A DNA stretch of 7,360 nucleotides from Vulcanimicrobiota bacterium (lineage in GTDB: Bacteria; Vulcanimicrobiota; Vulcanimicrobiia; Vulcanimicrobiales; Vulcanimicrobiaceae), in contig JAFAMS010000180.1 of the NCBI GenBank assembly GCA_019233165.1, positions 1-7,360 on the forward strand. Direction: 5' to 3'. The notes beneath the pieces were generated by a model, which did no database searches, was not told the origin of the DNA, and saw only the letters and a program-made list of their open reading frames with translations. The translations under genes and the position numbers were made by a program. How positions within the stretch are numbered: the stretch's first letter is position 1; each line of letters starts with the position of its first letter. Shown piece after piece: positions 1-7,032 of this stretch.

Positions 1-489
1 CTCTTCACCTCGTACGCGCGGCTTCGCGAGCTGCACGGCCTGCTGCGCGAGCGCCTATCGTTCCCGCTGCGGCTGCAAGGTGAGCTTCCGCGTTCGCAGC
101 TCCTCGAGTGGTTTCGCACGACCAAGAACGCGGTTCTCTTCGCGACCGCGACGTATTGGGAAGGGATCGACGTCGTCGGTGAGGCGCTCTCGTGCGTGAT
201 CGTCGATCGCCTTCCGTTCCCGTCGCCCGGCGATCCACTCGTCGCGGCGCGGATCAACGCGCTCAAAGCGCGCGGCCAAAGCGGGTTCGAAGGCTACATG
301 ATCCCCGTCGCGACGATGCGGCTGAAGCAAGGGTTCGGAAGGCTCATTCGCTCGAAGAGCGATACGGGGCTTTTGGCGCTCCTCGACGGACGCGCCGTCG
401 GAATGCGCTACGGCGCGACGATCCTCTCGGCCTTACCTCCGGCGCGGCGCGTTCACGATCTCGACGAGCTCAGCGACCTTTTCGCGTGA
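1..489 (+). CDS. dinG: DinG-family ATP-dependent DNA helicase, C-terminal part (5' end outside window)
   Basis: The reading frame is open from the first base and gives the last 162 residues of a DinG/XPD-like superfamily 2 helicase, a group of 5'-to-3' DNA helicases used in repair and in clearing structured DNA. What is seen is the second helicase domain: an LFTSY segment at the start (motif IV region), ATATYWEGIDVVG at about residues 48-60 (motif V region), DRLPFPSPGDPL at 69-80, and LKQGFGRLIRSKSDTG at 108-123, the motif VI arginine-finger region that is highly characteristic of DinG-type proteins. The Walker A box, any iron-sulfur cysteines and any exonuclease domain would lie upstream of the window, so the subtype (DinG, YoaA or exonuclease fusion) cannot be decided. 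The TGA stop at 487-489 lies 20 bp inside the convergent tag gene. Family assignment is firm; the symbol is less so. Confidence 0.88.
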   Translation, partial: LFTSYARLRELHGLLRERLSFPLRLQGELPRSQLLEWFRTTKNAVLFATATYWEGIDVVGEALSCVIVDRLPFPSPGDPLVAARINALKARGQSGFEGYMIPVATMRLKQGFGRLIRSKSDTGLLALLDGRAVGMRYGATILSALPPARRVHDLDELSDLFA

Positions 490-1039
490 GCTCGCGATAG
501 CGGAAGCACGAGACGAGATGATCGTTGACGACGCCGGTAGCCTGTAAGAACGCATAACAAATCGTCGAGCCGACGAAACGAAATCCGCGCCGCCGCAAAT
601 CCGCGCTGAGGCGGTCCGAAAGCTCGGTTCGCGCGGGGATCTCGCTCGAACGCCGCAGCTTTGAGACGAGCGGCTTTCCGCCGACAAACGCCCAGAGATA
701 CGCGTCGAACGAGCCGAATTCGCGCTGCACCGCCAAGAACGCGCGTGCATTCGCGATCGCGGCGTCGATCTTCAGCCGGTTGCGGACGATCCCGGGATCC
801 TCGAGAAGCGCCGCGCGCTTGCGCGCGTCGTAGCGCGCGACGCGCCGCGGATCGAAGCCGCTGAAGACTTTTTGGTAGCGCGAGCGCTTGCGCAAAATCG
901 TCTCCCACGAAAGTCCGGCTTGCGCTCCTTCGAGGATCAAAAGCTCGAACAGCGCGCGCTCGTCGTGCAGCGGGACGCCCCACTCCCGATCGTGATATGC
1001 GACCGCGAGCTCGCTGCGCGCCCACGCGCAACGGGTTAC
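470..1039 (-). CDS. tag: 3-methyladenine DNA glycosylase I (Tag); start codon anomalous (GTA)
   Basis: The product is a 189-residue cytoplasmic base-excision-repair enzyme that removes 3-methyladenine from alkylated DNA. The family's zinc ligands are all visible: Cys4 (TRCAW), His16 (YHDREWG), His174 and Cys178 (NDHLVSC). They fall one residue earlier than the E. coli ligands (Cys4, His17, His175, Cys179) because of one deletion at about residues 7-12. The base-recognition segment ILEGAQAGLSWETIL carries Glu37 and Trp45, matching E. coli Glu38 and Trp46. Full length matches the family. The problem is the start: the codon aligned with Met1 is GTA (1039-1037), and no ATG, GTG, TTG or CTG occurs in frame until Leu24 (CTG), which would delete two zinc ligands. 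The first four bases (1039-1036) overlap the metX stop, so translation is probably coupled to metX. The 3' end overlaps the convergent helicase gene by 20 bp. Product identity is near certain; the start and expression are uncertain. Confidence 0.9.
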   Translation of the reverse strand, partial: VTRCAWARSELAVAYHDREWGVPLHDERALFELLILEGAQAGLSWETILRKRSRYQKVFSGFDPRRVARYDARKRAALLEDPGIVRNRLKIDAAIANARAFLAVQREFGSFDAYLWAFVGGKPLVSKLRRSSEIPARTELSDRLSADLRRRGFRFVGSTICYAFLQATGVVNDHLVSCFRYRELTRKGR

Positions 1040-2106
1040 GGCGCGGTTGCGGTCAGGAATGCGGGGACGTGCGGCCGCAGCAGCCGCGCGAGATCGCCGG
1101 TGTCGGCCAGAAATGCATCGTGCCCGTGATCGGAGACGAGCTCGAGATACTGCGAGTCGAACCCGCGCTCGCGCATCCGTTCCGACGCCGCGCGGACGTA
1201 CTGCGGCAAGAACAGTATGTCGGACGAGATTCCAACGAAGGTCAACTTCGGGCGGGTGTCCTTGACTTTGCGATCGCGCGTTTCGAAGAGGTCCATTGCG
1301 CGCGAGAGCGCGATGTACGTGTTGGCGTCGAACCGCGAGGTGAGCCGATCGCCCTGTTCGTCGAGATAGCCCTCGACGTCGAAGCGCTCGCCGAGCGAGC
1401 GGAACGGATTCTCGCCTTTGCGATCGGGGCGCCGCTCGAACCGTTGCGTGAAGAGCTCGTCGCTCTTGTAGGTGATCATTGCGATCTTGCGCGCAAGCTT
1501 GAGACCGCGCATCGGTGCCGCGCCGTCGTAGTAGTCGCCGTTGCGGAAATTGCCGTCCAAGCGAATCGCTTCCAGAGCGACGCGATTGTACGCGATCCCG
1601 AACGCCGAGAAGTGATCGTAGGCGCCGATCGGGATCGCGTGCTCGACCATCTCGGGGTGGTCGAGCGCCCACTCGAGCGCTTGCATCCCGCCGAGCGAAC
1701 CGCCGACGACCGCGGCGAGGCGCCGAACGCCGAGCGCCCGCAGGGCGCGATATTGCGCTTCGACCATGTCGCGGACGGTGACCAGCGGCCAGCGCGAACC
1801 GTACGGCTTTCCATCCGGCGCGGGCGATGCCGGACCCGTCGAGCCGTAGCAGCCGCCGAGGACGTTGATCCCGATGATGCACGCTTCCGATGGATCGAGC
1901 AGCTTGCCGGGGCCGGCGAGACCGTCCCACCAGTCGCGGACCTGCGCGCTTCCCGTTAATGCGTGCGGGACCAGAACCGCGTTCGCGCCGCCGTCGCGCA
2001 ACTCGCCTTCGAGCGAGACGAACTGCTCGACGCGCTCGAGCTTCCCTCCGCAGAGAAGCTCGAGCGGGCCGACCTCGAGCGTCCGTTCGACGCGCGGCGC
2101 TGCCAC
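1036..2106 (-). CDS. metX: Homoserine O-acetyltransferase (MetX family)
   Basis: This 356-residue alpha/beta-hydrolase-fold enzyme transfers an acyl group, normally acetyl from acetyl-CoA, to the hydroxyl of L-homoserine, the committing step of methionine synthesis. The nucleophile elbow GGSLGGMQALEW gives Ser137. The other triad members are Asp296 in VGISSDILF and His329 in SDHGHDAFL. Other family signatures are the oxyanion region PHALTGSAQV (48-56), NVLGGCYGSTGP (81-92) and the substrate-site segment NGDYYDG (189-195). I chose the GTG at 2106-2104, one base after the metY stop, because it gives a normal family length and the N-terminus PRVERTLEVGPLELLCGGKL. A TTG at 2115-2113 would also work, while the longer frame back to 2208 lies inside metY and is spurious. 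No strong Shine-Dalgarno is seen, so translational coupling to metY is likely. Acetyl rather than succinyl specificity is inferred from the partner metY. Confidence 0.95.
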   Translation of the reverse strand: MAAPRVERTLEVGPLELLCGGKLERVEQFVSLEGELRDGGANAVLVPHALTGSAQVRDWWDGLAGPGKLLDPSEACIIGINVLGGCYGSTGPASPAPDGKPYGSRWPLVTVRDMVEAQYRALRALGVRRLAAVVGGSLGGMQALEWALDHPEMVEHAIPIGAYDHFSAFGIAYNRVALEAIRLDGNFRNGDYYDGAAPMRGLKLARKIAMITYKSDELFTQRFERRPDRKGENPFRSLGERFDVEGYLDEQGDRLTSRFDANTYIALSRAMDLFETRDRKVKDTRPKLTFVGISSDILFLPQYVRAASERMRERGFDSQYLELVSDHGHDAFLADTGDLARLLRPHVPAFLTATAP

Positions 2107-2107
2107 G

Positions 2108-3469
<1,362 letters not shown>

Positions 3470-3505
3470 TCATCTTGGTGTCGCAGCTTAACCGCAGACC
3501 ACTGA

Positions 3506-3571
3506 CTACCTACGCCGGTCCTCGTGCGAACAGCTTGCCATGGTCATAATCCTGCGGACATCTGCGGACAT
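3506..3571 (-). CDS. Possible leader peptide, 21 codons, possibly leaderless
   Basis: A short frame starts at an ATG (3571-3569) exactly seven bases past the predicted -10 element, so the transcript could begin on the A of the ATG and be translated without a leader. It encodes 21 residues: Met at positions 1, 9 and 11, one Cys at 14 (context MASCSHED) and a run of three Arg codons just before the TAG at 3508-3506. Codons 9-11 lie on the 5' strand of the long leader helix, and the stop codon is four bases before its 3' strand, so ribosome position would decide whether that helix forms. This fits a Met- or Cys-sensing attenuator peptide, but the composition is only mildly enriched and the ORF could be chance. 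Internal ATGs (codons 9 and 11) are alternative starts. Confidence 0.35.
   Translation of the reverse strand: MSADVRRIMTMASCSHEDRRR
3552..3571. repeat. Perfect 10-bp tandem direct repeat (CTGCGGACAT x2)
   Basis: Two identical 10-bp units, 3552-3561 and 3562-3571, abut without spacer. They lie just downstream of the -10 box, covering about +1 to +20 of the metY leader. One helical turn of spacing puts both units on the same face of the DNA, as in an operator. In RNA each unit carries CCGCA, which can pair with UGCGG at 3496-3492, so the second copy could offer an alternative register for the leader helix. Confidence 0.75.
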
Positions 3572-3577
3572 GGGGCG

Positions 3578-3606
3578 ACTTTAGCACAGGGCGCCCCCCC
3601 GGTCAA
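3578..3606 (-). promoter_or_regulatory. Sigma-70-type promoter of metYX-tag
   Basis: On the minus strand TTGACC (3606-3601, five of six to TTGACA) is followed by a 17-bp spacer and TAAAGT (3583-3578; matches consensus at T1, A2, A4 and T6). A TG directly upstream of the -10, with one base between, makes it an extended -10 promoter. The predicted start is about seven bases on, near 3571. The -35 element lies only 3 bp from the GTG and 18 bp from the ATG of the divergent dioxygenase frame, so the two genes' control regions must overlap. Seven consecutive G residues sit in the spacer. Confidence 0.7.
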
Positions 3607-3623
3607 CGGTGTACCTTAAGACG

Positions 3624-4517
3624 ATGAGCCTGCGCGTGCGACCGCTGCACCCGCTCTTCGCCGCCGAGGTCGAGGGGATCGACCTTCGGCGCGTCGACGA
3701 CGGCCCGACGCTCGCTCAGCTTCGGGACGCCATGGATGCCTATGCGGTCTGCGTCGTTCGCGAGCAGCAGTTCGAGGACGACGAACAGATGGCGTTCGCG
3801 CGCCGCTTTGACGGCGAGCTGAACACGAAGACCGGACGCGGTGCGGTCGAGGGCGACCGCCGCCGGCTTGCCGCCCGCGAGATGACCGACATCTCCAACC
3901 TCGACGAGTACGGCAAGCTCCTCGCCGGCACCGACCGTCGGCGGGTTCAAGCGCTCGCCAACCGGTTGTGGCATACGGATGCGTCGTTCGCATCTCCGCC
4001 CGGCCGCTATTCGATGCTCTCGGCACGCGGAGCGCTCCCGCCCTCCGGTGGCGAGACCGAGTATGCCGATATGCGCGCCGCCTACGACGCGCTCCCCGAG
4101 GAACTCAAAGCAGAGATCGCCGATTTGCGCGCGCACCATTCGATCGTCTACTCGCGGATGACGATCGGCTTCGACGAATTTACGCCCGAGCAGCGCGCAC
4201 GGCTCCCCGGCGCCGAGCAGCCGTTGGTTCGCACGAATCCGCGGACCGGGCGCAAGGCGTTGTACGTCGCCTCGCACGCTTCCCACATCGTCGGCTGGCC
4301 CGTCCCCGAAGGGCGCATCTTGCTCAAAGAGTTGGTCGCGCTCGCGACGTTGCCGCAGTTCGTGTACCGCCACGCGTGGCGTCCGAGAGATTTCGTCATC
4401 TGGGACAACCTCGCGACGATGCATCGCGGGCTCGCGTTCGACGAGCGCTATCCGCGCGATCTTCGCCGCGTGACGACCGTCGACCGCGAACCTAGTCCTC
4501 TTTTGCAGCCTCGGTAA
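3624..4517 (+). CDS. TfdA-like alpha-ketoglutarate-dependent dioxygenase (TauD/TfdA family)
   Basis: The 297-residue product is a non-heme Fe(II) oxygenase that couples oxidative decarboxylation of 2-oxoglutarate to hydroxylation of an unknown substrate. The iron-binding facial triad is His117 and Asp119 (LWHTDASF) plus His267 (TMHRGL). Arg278, eleven residues after the distal His, should bind the 2-oxoglutarate carboxylate, and Arg282 follows at the position of the second TauD arginine. The N-terminus LHPLFAAEVEGIDLR, the block RYSMLSARGALPPSGGETEYADMRAAYDALP and VASHASHIVGWPVPEGR resemble TfdA (2,4-D dioxygenase) more than taurine dioxygenase. TfdA-like proteins are common in bacteria with no herbicide history, so the true substrate may be another aryloxyalkanoate or an unrelated carboxylate or sulfonate. 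I chose the ATG at 3624 because the residues after it align with TfdA; a GTG at 3609 would add five residues. Neither has a clear Shine-Dalgarno. It diverges from metY and overlaps acs tail to tail by 26 bp. Confidence 0.9.
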   Translation: MSLRVRPLHPLFAAEVEGIDLRRVDDGPTLAQLRDAMDAYAVCVVREQQFEDDEQMAFARRFDGELNTKTGRGAVEGDRRRLAAREMTDISNLDEYGKLLAGTDRRRVQALANRLWHTDASFASPPGRYSMLSARGALPPSGGETEYADMRAAYDALPEELKAEIADLRAHHSIVYSRMTIGFDEFTPEQRARLPGAEQPLVRTNPRTGRKALYVASHASHIVGWPVPEGRILLKELVALATLPQFVYRHAWRPRDFVIWDNLATMHRGLAFDERYPRDLRRVTTVDREPSPLLQPR

Positions 4518-6450
4518 TCGCGCGCGAGCGCAGCTCCTCGACGACGCCGGAGTCGGCCAGCGTCGTCGTGTCGCCGAGCATCCGCCCTTCGGCGATGTCG
4601 CGGAGCAGCCGGCGCATGATCTTCCCGCTGCGCGTCTTCGGCAGTTCGGGCGTGAACGTCAGGTACTTCGGCCGCGTGAACCGTCCGAGCTTGGTGGCGA
4701 CGTGGTCGCGCAGCTCTTCGGCGAGATCGTTCGTCCCCGGATCGCCGCCCTTGAGCGAAACGAATGCGACGATCGCTTGGCCCGTGATCTCGTCGAGCTT
4801 TCCGCAGACCGCGGCTTCGGCGACACTGGGATGATCGACGAGAGCGCTCTCGACTTCGGTCGTCGAGATCCGATGACCGCTGACGTTCATCACGTCGTCG
4901 ATGCGGCCCATGAACCAGAAGTCGCCTTCCTCGTCGCGCTTGACGCCGTCGCCGGCGAGGTAGAGGTGCTGGAACTTGGACCAGTACGTCTGCACGTACC
5001 GGTCGTCGTCGCCCCAAATCCCGCGGAGCATCGACGGCCATGGCTGCTTGATCACGCAATACCCGCCACCGCCGAGTGCAACGCTCTCACCGGCGTCGTT
5101 GACGACGTCGGCGAAGATTGCCGGGAACGGCTTCGTCGCCGAGCCGGGTTTGAGCGTCGTGACGCCCGGCAGCGGCGTGATCATGATCGCGCCGGTTTCG
5201 GTTTGCCACCACGTATCGACGACCGGGCACCGGCTTCCGCCGATGTGCTCGTAGTACCAGATCCAGGCTTCGGGATTGATCGGCTCGCCGACGGAACCTA
5301 AAATCCGCAGCGAACGCAGGTCGTGCTTGCGGACGTATTCCGGGCCCCATTTCATGAACGCGCGGATCGCGGTCGGCGCGGTGTACAGGATCGAGACTTT
5401 GTAACGCTCGACGATCGACCAGAGCCGGTCCTTGTCGGGGTAGTCGGGCGTCCCTTCGTAGATCACGCTCGTCGCGCCGTTACAGAGCGGTCCGTAGACG
5501 ATGTAGGAATGCCCCGTCACCCAACCGATGTCGGCCGCGCACCAGTACACGTCGTCGTCCTTATAATCGAAGACGAGCTTGTGCGTCGCGGTGACGCCCG
5601 TGAGATAGCCGCCGGTAGTGTGCTTGATCCCCTTGGGCCGCGCGGTCGTGCCGCTGGTGTAGAGCAGGTAGAGCAAGTCTTCCGCGTTCATCCGCTCGGG
5701 CTCGCAGGTCGTCGGCTCGGCGGCCACGAGCTCGTGCCACCAGTGGTCGCGGCCGGGCTCCATGTGCACGTGCTGGTCGGTCCGCTTGGCGACGATCACG
5801 TGCTTGAGCGACGGCATTCCCTTGCTGATTGCGGAATCGCAGTTCGCTTTGAGAGGAACTTTGTTTCCTCGCCGCCAGGCGCCGTCGGCGGTCACCAAGG
5901 CGACGCACTGCGAATCGTTGACGCGGTCGAGGATCGAATCCGGCGAGAACCCGCCGAAGATCACCGAGTGCGCGGCGCCGATCCGAGCACAAGCCAACAT
6001 TGCGACCGGGAGCTCCGGGATCATCCCCATGTAGATCGCGACGCGATCGCCCTTTTTCACGCCGAGCTTGCGCAGCGCATTCGCGAAGCGGCTAACGTCG
6101 TCCAGGAGTTGCTGGTACGTGATCGACCAGCGGTCCCCGGGCTCGCCTTCATAATAGTAGGCGACGCGCGTCCCTTTCCCCGCGCGAACGTGACGGTCGA
6201 GCGCGTTGACCGACGCGTTCAGCTCGCCGTCGGCGAACCATTTTGCGAACGGTTCGTTCCACTCGAGCGTTTGCGTGAACGGCTTCATCCACTCCAGTTT
6301 GCGCGCCCACGACGCCCACCAGCCGACGGGGTCGCTCTGCGCCTCTTCGTAGACGCCGGGCTGCGCGTTCGCATTCTTGGCGACCTCGGGGGGCGGCGGG
6401 AACCGCCGGCTCTCCACCAAGAGGGTGTCGATTGCGTCTTTCGTTTGCAT
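4492..6450 (-). CDS. acs: Acetyl-CoA synthetase (AMP-forming acetate:CoA ligase)
   Basis: The 652-residue product activates acetate with ATP to acetyl-AMP and then forms acetyl-CoA; the length equals that of E. coli Acs. Visible motifs: the adenylate P-loop YTSGTTARPKGI (264-275), Val311-Thr312 in the acetate pocket, TWWQTETG with Trp414 (the pocket-limiting tryptophan that gives acetate preference), the hinge GRIDDVMNVSGHRIS with Asp518, and PKTRSGKIMRR with Lys610, the lysine equivalent to Salmonella Lys609 that is reversibly acetylated to switch the enzyme off. The P-loop differs from the common TSGSTGKPKG at three places, by Thr, Ala and Arg. I chose the ATG at 6450-6448 on length; an upstream in-frame GTG at 6501 would add 17 low-complexity residues. 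There is no good Shine-Dalgarno near the ATG. The gene is divergent from the membrane-protein gene and convergent with the dioxygenase. It may recycle acetate released by MetY, which is inference. Confidence 0.97.
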   Translation of the reverse strand: MQTKDAIDTLLVESRRFPPPPEVAKNANAQPGVYEEAQSDPVGWWASWARKLEWMKPFTQTLEWNEPFAKWFADGELNASVNALDRHVRAGKGTRVAYYYEGEPGDRWSITYQQLLDDVSRFANALRKLGVKKGDRVAIYMGMIPELPVAMLACARIGAAHSVIFGGFSPDSILDRVNDSQCVALVTADGAWRRGNKVPLKANCDSAISKGMPSLKHVIVAKRTDQHVHMEPGRDHWWHELVAAEPTTCEPERMNAEDLLYLLYTSGTTARPKGIKHTTGGYLTGVTATHKLVFDYKDDDVYWCAADIGWVTGHSYIVYGPLCNGATSVIYEGTPDYPDKDRLWSIVERYKVSILYTAPTAIRAFMKWGPEYVRKHDLRSLRILGSVGEPINPEAWIWYYEHIGGSRCPVVDTWWQTETGAIMITPLPGVTTLKPGSATKPFPAIFADVVNDAGESVALGGGGYCVIKQPWPSMLRGIWGDDDRYVQTYWSKFQHLYLAGDGVKRDEEGDFWFMGRIDDVMNVSGHRISTTEVESALVDHPSVAEAAVCGKLDEITGQAIVAFVSLKGGDPGTNDLAEELRDHVATKLGRFTRPKYLTFTPELPKTRSGKIMRRLLRDIAEGRMLGDTTTLADSGVVEELRSRAITEAAKED

Positions 6451-6522
6451 GGGGCGGGTTTTCGGTCTGCCGAGCGTCCCCCCTACGGGAACTCGGCGCA
6501 CCGGGGAGCGAAGAGGACTGCG
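6451..6522. other. Divergent intergenic region between acs and the membrane-protein gene
   Basis: These 72 bp must hold the start signals of two divergent genes. I see a C/G run at 6478-6483, read as AGGGGGG on the minus strand, 27 bases ahead of the acs ATG and therefore too far to be its ribosome site. I found no convincing -35/-10 pair on either strand. Promoters may extend into the flanking coding sequence. Confidence 0.4.
6512..6517 (+). promoter_or_regulatory. Ribosome binding site deciding the GTG start at 6523
   Basis: AGAGGA lies five bases before GTG 6523-6525, good Shine-Dalgarno spacing. It supports this GTG over in-frame upstream codons, which belong to the antisense shadow of acs. 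Confidence 0.6.
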
Positions 6523-7032
6523 GTGATCATCGCCGAGGTCAAATTCGATCCCAGGCTTGCATGGTCCGACGGTTTTTACGGCGGGCTCATTTCCGGTGCC
6601 GTCGTCTCGGTGTTTTTCATGGTGACCGATGCGCTGTTGCGCCTGCCGATCGACTCCATCTACCTTTTTCTGGCTTCGGCGGTTCTCGGCAAGGCAGCAA
6701 TGAACGGCGGCTGGCTACCGGTCGCCCTCGGAGTCGGGATGCTCTTCCTGCTCTCCGCGTTCGGCGGGATGTTCTATGCGGGGATTGCGCGGCGTTGGCC
6801 GGGGCTCGCCCAGACGCCGGTCTCGACGGTAGCCGGATTGATCTACGGCTTTTTCGTCTGGCTGCTCTTCGTCGATGTGATCGTCCCGACATCGGGTATG
6901 CAACAGACGATCGATCACCCGTTATGGATCTCCGCGGCCGGAATCGGCCTCTTCTATGGAACGACTCTGTGCGAATACCTCGCAAACGTGGCGCGCAAGC
7001 GCCTCGCGCGTTCGCAAAACTCGCCCTCGTAG
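6523..7032 (+). CDS. Four-helix integral membrane protein of unknown function
   Basis: The product is 169 residues, and I do not recognise a named family. Four hydrophobic segments are visible, at about residues 18-39, 64-88, 100-122 and 134-154, with a short polar N-terminus (VKFDPRLAWSDG) and a basic C-terminal tail (ARKRLARSQNSPS) that by the positive-inside rule should be cytoplasmic, placing both ends inside. Glycines recur in the helices (YGGLISGA, FGGMFYAG, AAGIGLFYG), as in packed membrane bundles. There is no catalytic motif, heme-type His pair or transporter signature that I can name. The GTG start is set by AGAGGA five bases upstream. The open frame continues far upstream on the antisense strand of acs, but that part is not membrane-like and is rejected. 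The 3' end overlaps the thioredoxin-like gene by 64 bp, so the two are probably co-transcribed; a role beside an envelope redox protein is possible but unproven. Confidence 0.75.
   Translation: MIIAEVKFDPRLAWSDGFYGGLISGAVVSVFFMVTDALLRLPIDSIYLFLASAVLGKAAMNGGWLPVALGVGMLFLLSAFGGMFYAGIARRWPGLAQTPVSTVAGLIYGFFVWLLFVDVIVPTSGMQQTIDHPLWISAAGIGLFYGTTLCEYLANVARKRLARSQNSPS

Noticed and set aside
1040..1930. Upstream extension of the tag frame through metX, giving 486 residues
   Set aside because: The extension is an Arg/Ala-rich out-of-frame shadow of metX. Tag homology begins exactly at 1039. It shows only that no stop codon blocks the frame upstream.
3535..3563. Possible + strand promoter with TTGCCA at 3535
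   Set aside because: The sequence at the right distance (ACATCT) does not resemble a -10 box, and CATAAT at 3545 is only four bases away from the -35 candidate.
3603..4424. 273-residue minus-strand frame opposite the dioxygenase
   Set aside because: It is antisense to a gene with intact iron and 2-oxoglutarate motifs and has no recognisable domain.
5323..6522. Long open frame on the + strand running opposite acs into the membrane-protein gene
   Set aside because: It lies antisense to a certain acs gene, is rich in Arg, Asp and His with no domain, and is a GC-rich shadow. Only the part from GTG 6523, with a ribosome site and hydrophobic helices, is real.
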